Source: Adineta vaga
Lineage: Eukaryota; Rotifera
NCBI GenBank assembly: GCA_021613535.1
Contig: CP075492.1
Coordinates: 12,958,001-13,022,000 of the forward strand
Reading direction: 5' to 3'
Length of the DNA: 64,000 bases
Positions 12,486 to 26,946 of the stretch are shown one piece after another. Position 1 is the stretch's first letter. Every line of letters begins with the position of its first letter. Position numbers and translations under genes: made by a program. The notes beneath the pieces were generated by a model, which worked only from the letters and a program-made list of their open reading frames with translations, did not search any database and was not told where the DNA came from.

Positions 12486-13501
12486 ATCGACATTAATTAT
12501 AATATGTATTATTGGATCAATCGTATTGATGGAAAAACGTTTTTTATTATTGTTCAATTTAGTATTTTTCTTTCAACAAATGAATTCATTTGTTTTTTAT
12601 ATTATTTCATCGAAAAACAATAGGAAAAAGTTTAAAACACAATCGATATGTGGACAACTATTAATGAAACTTAATTCTTAATCATTTTCATATTAAATGA
12701 ATATTTACCCAAATGATTTGCGTTAATCTATTCTGTATACGATTTTGGATCCAAAATTAGCTTTGGCATTTCATATCATCTTGAAAGAAAAAAATATTTT
12801 CGAACTAAAATTGTATTGATCAAATCAATAAAATATAGATATATTTTTACGGCAAAAGCAAGATTTAAGTACATCACATCTCTCGTTACGTCTCTTGTAA
12901 AGTTTTCAGACACAAATGTTAAACGATGATAACGAATAAATATATGCGTGTTTTAAGTTAGCTGATAGAAGATGGGGAAATTCAGTAATTAAATTTCATT
13001 GATGATTTATAACATGCAGCTTTTTGAAGAATCGAACGAAAAATTCATGTCCGACAACAATCATTAACAGATCAACTGAATTATAAAGAAAATTTCTATA
13101 CACAATTGTAGTATATGAACAACGCTTATTCGTCTTTCTAACGTGTTTATTTGCCTAGCTTCTTTCTTGTTTTGTTTTGAAAATCAAACAAAATATGTAC
13201 GATGTTCACAGTACAATGTATAGTGAGTTGAAGACTTACCGCCATCTATTGATTTTTCTTCTTTGTTTCGCATTTGATTAAGAAAAGATCTCGATAAAAT
13301 TTTCTCTAAGAAAAATTGAATTTAAAATCATATATCTTATTATTTAAATAAAAACACATCATCAGAGTTTCTTACTTGAAAATTTCTATTGGTTAATTAA
13401 CATTGCCATTCTCACATTGAATTCACGTCAAATCAAATTTCTTCAATTTAGTTTTGTTGTGTTGTTGTCTTACTTTTTAAAAGTTAGATTCAATAAAAAT
13501 T
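12486..13501. other. Intergenic, probable ARID2 promoter side
   Basis: AT-rich DNA with no supported gene. A 14-bp palindrome (TTTTGGATCCAAAA, near 12744-12757) is the only small symmetric element noted. Confidence 0.45.
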
Positions 13502-16500
13502 ATGACAACTTTACCACCAATTCAACCACGTCCTATCTTATGTAAAACTCCTACAATAAACAATACTTCATCATCATCATCATCTGTTTTTCTTATTCAT
13601 GCATCTAATCAACCTTCACATATAGTCAATACAAATTTTTATTCATCAAATACTGATTTAACAAATAATAATAATAATAACAATAATTCATCACAAATTT
13701 CTTCATCTCTTCCTATTCCAGCAGCACCATTATCTTCCTATGAAGAATTTCTCAAACGACTTCGCGAATTTCATCGATGTCGTCAGTATGTATCTCAATT
13801 GTATAGAATAAACAAAAGATAAACTATTTGTTCTACTTTTTAGAACAACATTTCGAAGTTTACCAACAATTGGTGGACAAATTATTGATTTACAAGCATT
13901 ATATAATACCGTTCTTGCACATGGTGGTTGGGATAAAGTAAATGATCGTCAACTATGGTTAACAGTTGCACATCATTTTGGAATAGATACAACTTGTTTG
14001 AATGGTACACAAGCTTTGAAGAATATTTATATACGGTAAGACTAGTGAAGAAACAATTGATAGAAGTCACGTTACTGAGTAGAAAATCACTTAACCTTCA
14101 GTTTGTTTATTTCATATTTCAAGTAGAAACAGAATTGTTTATCAACAGTTTATTAAAATCGACTGTCATGTTGAATTACTTTTTGTATATGCAATTCGAT
14201 GTGATTTTAACATATGATAAAGATATTTCTTGACCTTCAATTGTTCTTTTCATGGAGTATAATTACGTTTTCATAAGAAGTCCTTGTAATCACATAACTT
14301 TGTCCAAGAGTGTAAATTTCATTTCAATTGAGAAGGATAGTAACGAAACTTCGGATTTTCCTTTCTATAGATATTTATATGCGTTTGAAAAAATCAGTAA
14401 CGGTGAACGTATCGATTCACGTGATGATGATGATGAAGATTCGAAACGACGTAATGTTTCTCATTTTCAACGTGTACCACAATCTTACAATCATAATCAA
14501 CATGTTGTTTCCGGTAAGTTAGAATTTGTTTTTTTATCTAACTTTACACAAAATGATTGGTTTCGTTTTTGTAGATTCTCTACGTGCTCAATATGGTCTT
14601 TTTCGTGATTTTGTTCGTCGAAGTGAATATGAAAAATTAGAATTAGCTTTATTATGTGGTTTTCCTAATGAATTAACATTTTCATTAAATACATTATTAT
14701 TATTATCATCAACAACAAATACTTCAACAGCATTTCAACTTTATAAATGTCCACGTTTGTTAGATATACTTTTTCGTCATATTGGTTTATTTTCTTCACT
14801 TGATACGTCATTAAACGATCATTCATTGAAACTTTTATATGATAATATGTGGTCAAAACATTTAGATTATCATATGGAACAATTTTGGATTGATTTTTGT
14901 TCATCAGATATTGTTAAACAATTCTTAAATATTGATAATCATCAATCTTCAAAAACTTTCTATAATAATTTTAATTTAAATTCGAATGAAAATCAACAAC
15001 AACAAGAACTTCGTATTGAACAAATTCTTATGATTATACGTAATCTTTCATTTGATCGTGCCAATGCAATTTATTTACTTGAAACATTATGTTCATCGAC
15101 ATCAGTAACTTATATATTCTTATTATTAATATCGTATTGTGAAAAGAAACTTGAATTACAAAAATATGCTCTTGATATCTGGACAAATTTAGCATTATAT
15201 ATGCATTTACGTTCGATTAGTAATGATGAAGGACATCATATTCGACAATTACTTCGTCAAATGTTAGATGGAAATGAAGATAATGAACAAGAAGATCGTT
15301 TAAAAATTATTCGAGCATTAGAAATCATAGCAAATTTAGCACATGCTGGTAGTGATAATGGAATTTATTTAATGGATTTTATTGAAATCATTGTACAGAG
15401 ACTTATTCATGTATCGGATATACTTGTATTAGTACATACATTAGAATGTCTATATCAATTATCAGAATTAGGTAAAGATTTTATCTCTAATGTTTATCAT
15501 GTTTGATGTAAATTTTAGGTGAGCAATTGTGCAATGTTATACTTTCAGTACAATCATCGACATCAATAATAACAACACTTATTGATTTATTAACTATTGA
15601 AGCACGAAGTTTTTCTTCACAAACAATTAAAACAATCAAAATTGTTGAAATGTCATCTGGTCCTGTACTTCTTCCATCTTATCATCAACCACCTTCAACG
15701 CAACAAATATTAAATGTGCCACAATCTGTTGTCGTTATTTCTAATACTCAACAACAACAACAGCCGCAGCAGCAGCAGCAACAACAACAACAAACATATG
15801 CTGTTGAAAATACAGAAATGAATAAAAGTTATTATAGTAATAATAATAGGTTAATTCTTCAACAACAACAACATTCAAAACCTATTACAGTAGCAAATGT
15901 TATTGCATCAGGAAATCTTTTAGCAGTCGCCTCACCATCAGCACAGACTACATCGACAACACCAATCATTGTTGCAAATACAAATGCACAATCGAATCAA
16001 ATTATGGATAAAAAACGAAAACATGACTGTAAATATTGTTTCTATAGAAAAACGTGATGAGAAAATTACATCTTTGACTGAAAAATCTCGATTACATCTA
16101 ATCATTACTCATGTTTTTTTCTTAACTATTTTCTAGCTATTTCGGAAACGATTGCTGCTGTTGTAAATGGTACATCACCCTCTCCATCTCCATCTTCAAC
16201 ACCTCCACCACCGAAACGTTCGCGTCCATCTCGTCCACGTGCTACTCCAACAAAAAATGCTGTTATTGTCGCACCAATTCCACCACCACCACCAACTCGA
16301 CTTTTCCCATCTTCGTCGATAGAAGACGATACTAGTAGTATGGAAAGTACTAGTACAAGTAACAGTATTCAATCAACTATGACTGATTTACTTGATCGAT
16401 GCTCATCGCCATCTTCTGCAGTGCACACATTCGAACATGATGTTCGTTCATGTTTAAATGATTTATGTCATCGCGTTACTTTGGCTATTGATGATCCACT

Positions 16501-17602
16501 CTTATCAACATCTATTATATACAATCCAATTCCATCACCTGTATTCAAACGTAAAATCGATGAACAATCCTCATCAACGAATAAACGAGCAACAAAATCA
16601 ACTAATCAAAATGATGAACAAACACCAAAGAAAAAACGAAATCGTTCGTCAGGTAAAAAATCCTCGACAGATTTAACCAGTAATGTAACGACACCAATAA
16701 TGAAAAAAGAAGAACCTTTTGAACAAGAAATACCAGATATTAAACCAACATTATCTGTAATTCAATCGACGAATACATCAGATTATATTTGTGAATGGGA
16801 GAATTGTCGAAAGTAAATCATCTTTAGAGATTTTATCTGATGTAATTACTCTTTTCTTTCTTTAGAAATTTTCCTACAGCTCGTTCTGTTTTTCATCATG
16901 CTTGTTCAGCTCATATTAAACATTTACACGAATATGTTTGTTTATGGAATGGTTGCGATCGAATAAAACGACAAAAATGGGCTTTGATCAGTCATATTCA
17001 AGTATATATTTTTCTTGTCTTATGAAACAACTGCTTTCTAAATGATTGAATGAAACTATTTAGGAACGTCATTGTTCAGAAATTGCATTTCGACAAGCAA
17101 AACAAAAAGCAGCTAATTCAATTATTGCAACAAATACTAATATAAATCACACAAATGTAACTGCAACGACAATAAGTAATGGCCCATCAACGACAAATGC
17201 TATTGGATATGCACCTGATGCTGCTTGGCTTGCTGTTCGACGTCACATGCAAATAAGTTCATTTGATGATCTATTAGTATGTTTTCTTTCCTTCTAATCT
17301 TGATTCACAATTATCATTATTATTATATATTCGTATAGATCAAAACGAAAGAAGGTCCATTAACGAAAAGTATTCGATTGACAGCTGCACTTATCTTACG
17401 TAACATTGCTCGACACTCATCGATCGGAAAACAGTGAGTTCTACTATTGAAATCAGTGTTTGATCATACATCTATACATGTGTCTTTGTTTTTAATCATT
17501 AGAAATCTTCGTCAATATGAACAACATCTTGCAAATTTAGCTTTAGAACCATCCGAAGCATCACATACTATAAGTTCATGTTTATTTGAGCTATACAATT
17601 GA
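13502..17602 (+). CDS. ARID2: ARID2/BAF200-like chromatin-remodelling subunit
   Basis: Ten exons (13502-13785, 13844-14035, 14371-14513, 14575-15471, 15519-16028, 16137-16812, 16866-17001, 17064-17276, 17339-17433, 17503-17602) sum to 1081 codons plus stop. An ARID DNA-binding domain spans about residues 80-175 (YEEFLKRLREFHR; GGQIIDLQALYNTVLAHGGW; AFEKIS). It is followed by the ARID2-type SYNHNQHVVSD...LRAQYGL and an armadillo-like helical block. Two C2H2 fingers follow (CEWENC...H; CLWNGC...HIQERH), then the terminal TKSIRLTAALILRNIARHS. In animals ARID2 is the DNA-targeting subunit of PBAF SWI/SNF. Poly-Asn, poly-Gln and Pro-rich linkers are present. The protein is shorter than the roughly 1835-residue human one. 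The RFX-type DNA-binding domain found in ARID2 elsewhere was not seen. Confidence 0.9.
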
Positions 17603-18439
17603 ATTTTTTTCTTGTCTTCAATGTAAATGAATTGCATGCAGAAATGTTACAATTGTTTCCTGTATTGATGTGAATGTCTTCTGGTTTCTTTTTGTACTAT
17701 TTTTCTATTTGTCGTCAACAACATGAAACTATGAACAAGGGCAATTCACAAAAAAATGTTTCAATGAAATATCTTTTGTTTTATTAAACAATACATATTT
17801 TTAACGTTGATCGTTGGAAATAAAATCACATATGTTCATATCAAATAACAGAGAGATGAAAAAACTAGCGAATTGTTCTTCGATCTATTCTTCTGATTGA
17901 CTCAGTGACTGTTGTTTTACTATGTAGAACTCCACCATCATTTTCGTCTTTCAGGTCTATTTCATATCTAAACATATAGATTTCTTTCTTTACGACTAAA
18001 TCTTTAACCAGGCCTTTCGTGATATTTTTGCTGTATGAATAATTGCACGTAAACATATTCAATGAAATTTGGATTAACAGTGAAGTTATTTTTGATTATT
18101 TGTATCCTGTTATATACTTACGATTTCATCTAGGAGATCAATACGTGGAATAGTTGGTTAAATGTACAAAAACTCAAACCTTGAGGCAGAATTGTTTGAC
18201 ATTCATGATTTTTCTGAATCTAAATGTAAGATAACAATGCTTGAAGGGATTCCTTGTGTAGACGAGATTTTCTTTAAATAATCTGTTAAATAATTATGAG
18301 TAATAGTTACTTATTGATTATGAAAAAAGCAATATTTTTTTGGTGCTTTAAGTGTTCTCTTCACTGTATATTTAAAACGATATACTTGTATTCATATATC
18401 GATTCGATTAAATCATATTCAACCAAAAAGAAACAAAAT
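17603..18439. other. Intergenic stretch
   Basis: AT-rich DNA between two plus-strand genes. No gene is supported; a 65-codon minus frame at 17865-18062 has no recognisable features. Confidence 0.5.
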
Positions 18440-21177
18440 ATGTTGTTCTCTGTATGCCTGTTTGTAATTATACATATCTGTGAAGCTCAACAATTATTAA
18501 GTATCCAAAACGATTATGACAGGTATGGTACACGTCTAGCAAACAATGATCAAGTAATTTTATTAGCACAAAATGAATTTAGTGCATATTTATTAGCCTT
18601 TTATCCATATGGACCATCAAATTATTGTTATTACGGTTATTCACCAACTCAAACTTTTGTTATGAATATTGCTATTAGTCAGAAACAAACTTCTGATGAA
18701 ACAATTTTTATTTATTTACGTACAGTTACCGACGAGTCATGCATCTACAGTTGGGTGTATGTAAAATTAATAAAACAGAATGTTTAAGCAAAAATTTTGT
18801 CATGGAAACGACTAAAACAATAGTACATCAATTCTCATTTCTTGTATTAGATACATCAATATTAAAAGTTGATCCAATTGGTGAATATGCATATGGATTT
18901 CTCGCTCCCGAAGCATTTATTTACGATATCAATAATGGTAATGTAACATTAATTTCATGGCAAGAATTATTACCAGATCTACCAGAAATCTATCGAAAAG
19001 ATGCTGATGTAACTATGATTGATGATAATATTCGAATGATTGTATTAGTTGGTTATTCTCGAGAACAAACTGATTCATCATTACCGGTAATTTATCTTCT
19101 TCGACATGAACCTCCATCAACAATGATCCTTGTAGATTCTCTAATATTGATCAATGATACTTTTGTTGGTGATGCTTTTGCTTTTGGATATACTTTTGAT
19201 TATGTGATGTCAGTATCAATTGAACATACAACACAACAGATTTTAGTTGGCTTACCATATTTTGGAAAAACATTTTTATTGAAATTTACAAGTACAAATC
19301 TGACTCTGATGAAAGAATTTCCATATGCTGCACGATCAGTAGCATGGATTGATAATGGAACTCAAGCAGTATTATTGTTTGCTGATATTCCAACACTCCC
19401 ATGGGCTTCATCGCAAGTTCAAGTGATTAATACATCAGTCACCGATACTCATCTTGCTACTCTCTATGCTGTTCCAAACAATCAACAAACTATTGCATTT
19501 AAAACTGGTAAAAGTGCAGTAGATTTTCTTCGTATAACTGTCAGTAATGGTCTGCCAATAATTCTGACCAGTACAGGATATGTAATTTATGCTCCAATTG
19601 CACCACCGGATTCTTATATTGGACTGACTGAAATATCATCCATTGCTCCTTCACCAGTGCGATGTCCAGCTGGTACATTCAAAACTCATACTGGACCAAG
19701 TCCATGTATTGTATGTGCCACAGGTTTCAAAAGATCGGTTGATAATAGAAGTTTAGATGGTTCTTCATCGAATTTGGAATGTACACCTTGTTCATCAACT
19801 TCGTATTGTCCACTTGCATCTGTTAATGATATTAATCAATCATCATATCCATCATTTAATCAAGGATATCCATATCCAAACTCTCCTGCTAGTACTAATT
19901 TTGATGATATCATCATCACAAATACATTTCAAATTAGTTCAACCAATCGTCGTTGTCTTCTCGTATCACCAATCTTTTGGACTTTACTTGTTTTAGGATT
20001 AACTGGTATTATATTAATTATCATGGGTATTCTCTATTGGACACCAAATGGTCGTCGTCATTTTCAGTGGTTAACAAATATTTTTCGACGAACGGATATC
20101 GTTGGTGAAGGAGAATTGTGGGTTGGTGGATTGATGTCATTTGCATTACTTGTATTGATAACATTCGGATTTTGGTTTGGATTTGTTTATGTCAAAGAAT
20201 ATCCCATTGAAACAGCAGGTGATGCTAGCTTTGCATGTGATACTTCATTGAGAAATGCAAAATTTTCATCAAGTTTACAATTATTAGCATTACTCAAGAC
20301 AGAAGAAGAAATACCAGTTTTCGAATTATTGGATCAACAAAACTGGACGTTAGTTGTAGATTTTATTCAAACTGGTTTTCAGTGCAAAGATATTGCTGCT
20401 GAAGTAATTATTCCATATAATCATCATCATAAAACTAGTCTACATTTCTCTGTTTCAGGCAAACATTGAATCCTACAAAATCAAACTCCCAATTACCAAC
20501 TGTTCTCAACAACCAGACAATGCTACACGTACTCTTGTTGTTCCACTAACTACACATCTAATTACTGTTCAATTCAATCTAACAGGTTTATCATATTCAT
20601 TTTCTAACTATTTCATACGATATAATCTATCATAGGTAATTCATATGTTGGTGCTAGTCGAATCTGTATTCATGGTCCATCAATAAGTCGAGAAGAAAGT
20701 TATTCCAGTATCAAAGAACTTTCATTTTGTCATTTAATTTCCAATACAGATCAAACTATTTCTCAACAAACGATTGTAAAACTTGATTTTACTAAAGTCA
20801 TCAATCGAACAGAAGGACTCGATATCAATGATCCGGTGACTTACAGTGGAATTTGGATTCCTACAGTGACAATTAGATCACTGAATGATCGAATTGCTTA
20901 TGAACAACAAGGTACTTATCTTCGATACTTATCTTCACAACAGACTATTTCGATTGCATTGAGTGAAACACAGTTTTTTATTAAAAATACTCAAGAACCA
21001 ATTGCAAGATCGGGCGAAGTTATTTTTCATAATATTCTCTTTTCAACTGTTTGTATTGAATTATTTGGTCTCGCATTTTTATTATTCAAATTGGCTTTAT
21101 TACCATTATTAAAATTCCTTATAAAGAAAGCAAAAGATCAATGTTATTGCATACATTCGACGACAACAAAACTATAG
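18440..21177 (+). CDS. Signal-peptide membrane protein with ephrin-receptor-like Cys module; one frame break
   Basis: The product begins with a clear signal peptide (MLFSVCLFVIIHICEAQQ, ATG 18440). A long extracellular region follows, with recurrent aromatic/Gly pieces suggestive of a beta-propeller-like fold. Next is a Cys-rich module (RCPAGTFKTHTGPSPC...CATGF...CTPCSSTSYC), typical of ephrin-receptor-like/GCC2-GCC3 repeats. Then come a membrane helix (FWTLLVLGLTGIILIIMGIL), a second helix (SFALLVLITFGFWFGFVYV) and a conserved C-terminal domain. A last helix is followed by a short basic tail. Introns lie at 20404-20458 and 20586-20635. Near 18746 the frame changes from ...VTDESC to QLGVCKINKTEC with no usable intron, consistent with a one-base deletion. 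Ligand and role are unknown; rotifers appear to carry related proteins (inference). Confidence 0.7.
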
Positions 21178-23875
21178 ATGTCATATTAAAGATGAAATAT
21201 GTTTTTTTGATTAACAAATAAATTCAAACTTGCTCTCTTGGATGGTTCTTCAATAAGAGAAAAAAAACATTGCGAGGTTATTCTTTTCTTGATATACTTC
21301 AAAAGATATTATCATTATCCATAATTATCTAGAAAAGCGTTACAAAATAGAGTTTTTTGAATGTCTGATGACATTGTATCCATATAAGACAACAAAAATA
21401 CGTACTAAATATACTTTGTTTTTAATCATCTAATATCTATGAAGATTTGTTTTCTTCTTACAAAATAGAAAACTGTTCTCTTCATTATCATCAATCCTAT
21501 CAATTATTTTATTATGCTTGTCCTCCTATCTATTAATCGTTTGACTATTTCTATACACATATAATCAAGAAATGTCAATGCTATTAGTTTGTCTATTGAC
21601 ATCGAAACTACTGCCGATTCCACTTCTTATTTGTAACCTTTATCTTTCAAATAGTCTTTATAAATTATATTTCTCAGAACGTGGTATATTTCATGCATTA
21701 ATCAATAAATAAATCTATTAACATCAACACTTGACAAACAACAATAAACAATTAATCATCGTAAATTATTCACATGTTTTATATGCAAGAGTTTGAACAG
21801 GATTTCAAATATCTATATTTACATAATCATAAACATCGACAAAATAGTATGTTAATCTCAAATTGTTTTTGTTCCGGTGATGGTTAACAAGTATATGAAC
21901 AAGAAAACATCATCATCGAAAATGATCGTTATGCATAAATATTCGTTCTGCTTCTTTTTTATCTTTCAATCATTTTCTATCTATCTATATATATGTACAC
22001 ATGACGATTATTTGTCGTTCTCTTTTCTTTGCTCTTTCTTTAGCCAAAATAAACGACATCGAAATAGTAGTAATGATGATGACGGTTCTTTACGGTAGTC
22101 TTCGTTATAGATAGATAGACAGAAAGGCATGTATGCATACTGTGTCCTTTATTAAGTCATATTCTTTAATTAATACCATTGTGTCTATTCTCTGTATGTT
22201 TCATCGTTTACCTTGACAAATATGCGATACTCGTTTTTTGTTTTCTTTTTCCTTCTTGTTTGATATTATTGATGATAGGTATGTTGTTTAAATTTGTTTT
22301 GAAATCATTAATAATCAATAATAAATCAGTTCGTCGAACATTTGATTTAATGCTTTTTCTTGTTTAGCACGACAAAATAAGGACAAATTACTTCTTCATG
22401 TCCTAGTTTCTGACAATAAGAATATAGTGTTGTTTATATAGATTTCTATTTAATATTCATAGTCATCATCATCATCGTCGTCGTTGTCGTCATTCGAAGA
22501 TTTACATAGCCTCGATATCTACATGATAGGAAAGAAATTAATTGTAAAGATACGAGCAAATTTTTCTGCTGCTTATTTGTAAAAAGCAAAGCAGTACATT
22601 AGTTTACCTGTAGATTTTTGTTTTTACCTTAATAAATCGAAAAACAAAATTACTTGAGAAGTTATTATTAATTACTACATATCGAACGAGACTATTTACC
22701 GATGACAAATAATCATTTCAAGGGGAAATTTTTCTTTTCTTTTCTTTTATCGTTGACAATGAAACTTAAGATTACTGAAAAGACATTAGATCAATATTAA
22801 TTCATTCTGATCAATTTTCTCGACCTCAGAAGTTCCTTTTTTGTTCTTGTTGTCTGTCTAATGACATTCCGATTTCATTTTTTTTGGAGATGAATAGTTT
22901 TGATTGTATCATTTGTTCTTTTTCTTTTACTAGAATTCTATTGTATTTTATCGAGAAAAATATCGTCTCTATTGAGAAAAAATATATTACTCTTGACGAT
23001 TTTTCTTTTCGTAGAAGGTAATCTTCATCAATTGACTATTCATCGTACTCACTATTGGAAACAGCTCATCGATCATATGAAAAGAAAATTATAGGATCAA
23101 TATGTACTTGACAAATCACTTAACATTATTTTTAATTCTAGCATAGTGAATTGAATTAGTACCATAGGGATACGTTCTTTGACAAGTACAGACTTATAAG
23201 TAAGACTTTGTTGTTGTTGTTTTATGTTTGTTTAAGTCTGTTAATTAAATAAAACTTTTATCTTCTTATGTTTACTTTAGATTAAATTTGCAGCTTTACT
23301 AACTACATAACATAAGATTTTCAATAATCGACGGACAAAATCACAGGATATGAAAATACGAAGTTTGTCGTACGAAGAGCATTGATTAGAGTATGTAAAA
23401 ACAAGCGACTTTCTTAGACATATCTGTAATCGTAAATGGAGTACATCTGTTTGATATTATATCTTGAGGCAAAATTCTATGATATTATGACCTATAACTA
23501 GCTAGATATAAATAGCATAACATCGGAAACAGATCATAGCAATAACTACATGTTGTAAAAGCACGATAGTTGCGAGATGAGTTCGAGAAAACAAAAAAAA
23601 TCTTTTACTGTTTTCTTTTTCGATAGTCTATAATTAATACTCGAAATTGACACTTCTTGATCTCGATAGTCTATACATATCTATATAGATATATAGACAT
23701 TATTCAAGTGGACTTCTTGCTGCTTGTTATAGTACAGAAGTCTTGTCAATAGGAAGATTGATATGCTTAATCATAGTATTTTTATGATATACCATCTGTT
23801 GTTATCAGATTTTATTGCAAAGAACATGCTCTTCTGTTTTTGTTTTACTGAAAAACTTGTTTTTGAATTTTATTT
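21178..23875. other. Long intergenic region
   Basis: About 2.7 kb of AT-rich, low-complexity DNA. Short frames here lack motifs and codon character of the neighbours. Small CAT/GTC microsatellites occur near 22460-22490 and an AT-rich TATATA tract near 23675-23695. No gene or transposon was recognised. Confidence 0.5.
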
Positions 23876-26121
23876 ATGATTCTTCTGTTATTTTGTTTTT
23901 TAAGATTGTCGACCGTCCATGTGGTTGTGATATGCTCATATTCTTTCTCGATGTTACCAATAGAAAATGAAAATTTATATTGTCCTGCTTTATTTGATAA
24001 TCTATGTTGGCCGCAAACTCTTGCCAATGAGTCAATCACCATCTCATGTGCATCTTTGGTAGTACAAGGTGTTGATTCTACCAGTTCGTATTATAATTAT
24101 TGCTTTTATAGCAAATAAAAATTTTATTTAGAATTCGTCACACGACAATGCCTTCCATCAGGCAATTGGTCAAATGTTTCGTATCAACCATGCGTTTATC
24201 CTGATGTATGGGATTTAATGACAACATTTTATACCCGAAGAACAGCTGCTCAAAGAAAAGTTTGTTTTGATCTTTGAAGATATTGATCATGTTTTCTTTT
24301 CAGGCTTATACAGATATTCTTGAAGCTGTGCGTATCGTTGAATTTATTGGATTATCTGTATCATTTATTAGTGTTCTTCTCTCACTTATCATCTTTGTAA
24401 CATTCAAGTAAATGATCTTTTTTTTCCTCAAAAACTTCGAATAAATTCATCGATTATGATGTTTTTCTTTTCACCATAGATCACTCTATTGCAGTCGAAC
24501 GAAAATTCATATAAATCTTTTATTGGCAATCTTTATTCAAATCATTGCACGTATAGTTAATTATGGTATTCAAATGAAACAATCGAATACAACTTCACAT
24601 ATTGTACCGATACCATGTGGTCTGAATATAAGTGTTCCTTCGCCAATAATTTCATCCGTATTAATCAGTATATGTCCATTGAAAATCATCTTTCTACAGT
24701 TCGGTATCAGTGCAATGTTTATGTGGATGCTTTGTGAAGGAATACATTTGAATACTGTTTTAACTGTTAGTGTATTTAAGAATCATTTTAAAACATATTA
24801 TTTTTATATACTTGGATGGTGTAAGTTAGAAATCGAAAGTAACTTATCCGGATGAATTTTTCTTTCGTTTTAGTTGTACCTTTTTGTATGACATTGAGTT
24901 GGAGTATTGTTATGTTTGTAAAAGAACGTGGCAGAAAGTAAGCTAAAAGATTCATAATGAAAAAAAAACAATATTCATTAAATGAATCATTTAGATGTTG
25001 GGCAAATTACAATTATTTAAAATATTACTATATCATTGATGGACCTCGATATGCTGTGATGATTGTAAGTTGATATTAAATTGTCTTGAAGATTTGTTCA
25101 AATGAATTCTGTTTAGATCAATATTATCTTTTTATTGAATATCATTCGAGTATTATTAGTTAAAATCAAAGAAGGTTCAGAAAAACAAATACGTACAGAG
25201 TAAGTTATGTGCCATGAATGAAAAGAAAAAGTAATCTGAAGATAATATATACGATATAATTCATTTCCATAGAAGAAAGAATACATCGAGACATTCTCGT
25301 GGTGTATTATCTAATTTAAAAACTTGTGTACAGTGGTAAATTCTAAGCTAACATGTATAAATACGCTTGTTTTTTTTCTAAACATATAATGAGATTTGTT
25401 TCGTGAAATCTATTTGTAATTTGCAATGTTTTAGTCGACAACGACGTGGATCAATGAATACAAGATTTGTAAAGTAAATATTGTTCAATTTTGATTTTCT
25501 TTATGATGCTTTTATTTTTGTAGAAAAGCAGTGAAAGCAGCCGTTTTTCTCTTGCCATTATTGGGTATTACACATATGTTGGAAACATTTTTTTCACCTG
25601 GTAAGAAAATTCGAACGAACGAACGAATTGTATATTTGATTTATTTAAGATCAATTATCAAATTCATTGTTTGCAATCTATTGCTCGGTGACTTATTTTC
25701 TTGTAACATTTCAAGGATTTTTCTGTTCATTACTTTATTGTTTCTTGAATACTGAAGTAAAACATTGATTTTTAATACTATTTGATATTTCTATTTCTAT
25801 TTCTATTTCAAAGGTTCGCGATACTTTATCTCGTCGTCTACGAACAACCTATACATGGATGCGATGTAAACAATGGTTAGGACGAAAGGATCGATATGAA
25901 AAAGATGTGTGTAATAGTGAAGATCGAACACGAATGGAATTATTAATCTCGCAATCGACTTCAAGACCAGTAGGAGATTTTCTATTTGATTTTTTTAATC
26001 TCTCTCTCTCTCTCTCGCTTTTGTTTGATTATAGAAAGAAAATACAGTTCAATTCGATGATCGTCGATTAACAACTGATGTTGATAGATCTTCTATGCAA
26101 CCATTGAAATCATCCTGTTAA
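23876..26121 (+). CDS. Class B (secretin-family) neuropeptide GPCR
   Basis: A signal peptide begins at ATG 23876. The hormone-receptor domain follows: LYCPALFDNLCWP, then TRQCLPSGNWSN...YQPC. Seven helices follow over about ten short exons. TM1 is around VEFIGLSVSFISVLLSL; then SRTKIHINLLLAIF, FMWMLCEGIHLNTVL, FVPFCMTLSWSIV, IIFLLNIIRVLLVKIK, and TM6 AVKAAVFLLPLLGITHML. TM7 is YFLVTFQGFFCSLLYCFLNTEV, in an exon starting near 25652 after a 52-base intron. The cytoplasmic tail ends ...PLKSSC. These are hallmarks of peptide receptors signalling through Gs; the HormR and TM6 patterns are closest to PDF/calcitonin-type receptors (inference from memory of motifs). The ligand cannot be told from sequence. 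Confidence 0.85.
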
Positions 26122-26946
26122 ATATTTCTCGAACAAACATACTTGTTATTACTAATTCTTAAACTTTTTCTTTCTCATTGTCTTCATCTTAGCTTTCCGA
26201 TGAGTCAAGAGTATAAAAATGTACAAATGTTATATATTTATTATATGTTGAAGAAAATTTCAAATAGTAGAAGAAAAATTATTAGTTGTACGAAGAGACA
26301 TACAATCGATAACTGTGCGCGAACGATTACTATATTCAATTGATTCTAAGAAAATGTAAGTATATTAAGAAGAATCGATTGATTTGCATAATATAGCAGA
26401 TATAAAAACGTCTATGACATAATCGGTTTCGCTAGTAAAATCGAATTAAAGATGCATTAGATTGCAAAAAAGCTTTGTCGATTAAAACAATTGAATACAT
26501 GAACGAGATTTTTCAGACATGAAAACAAATACGTCAAATACGATCATCTACTGACGAGAGTCATGTGACATGACGAAGTTCTAAACTTTTTTTTGCAGTT
26601 CACCCGATAAAACGACATTTGTGACGAATATTACATTTGAATTCAATCACAAAATCACTTAAGCGAACAAAGATCTTGTGATTTCAGATTTCTATTAACA
26701 AGCTATTATCAATCTATTTTCGATTTGAGCAATCGTGTGGCAAAAAATATTCATCTTTCTTGTTCACATGTGAAGATAAATCATCGATGACCTACTTCAT
26801 TTTAAGGAAATAAACAACATAAGATAAAGGTCATTCATTCAGTAATCTAAAACTATATTAAATGATCTCTTCATAAATCAAAATTATTTTCAGCAGAAAA
26901 CATTGATAGATTAAAATGGTCGTCAATCAGTAACATTATCTGACAC
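26122..26946. other. Intergenic stretch left of the inverted repeat
   Basis: No gene is supported. A short palindrome GTCATGTGACATGAC lies near 26560. Similarity to the right-hand arm begins abruptly at 26947. Confidence 0.5.
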
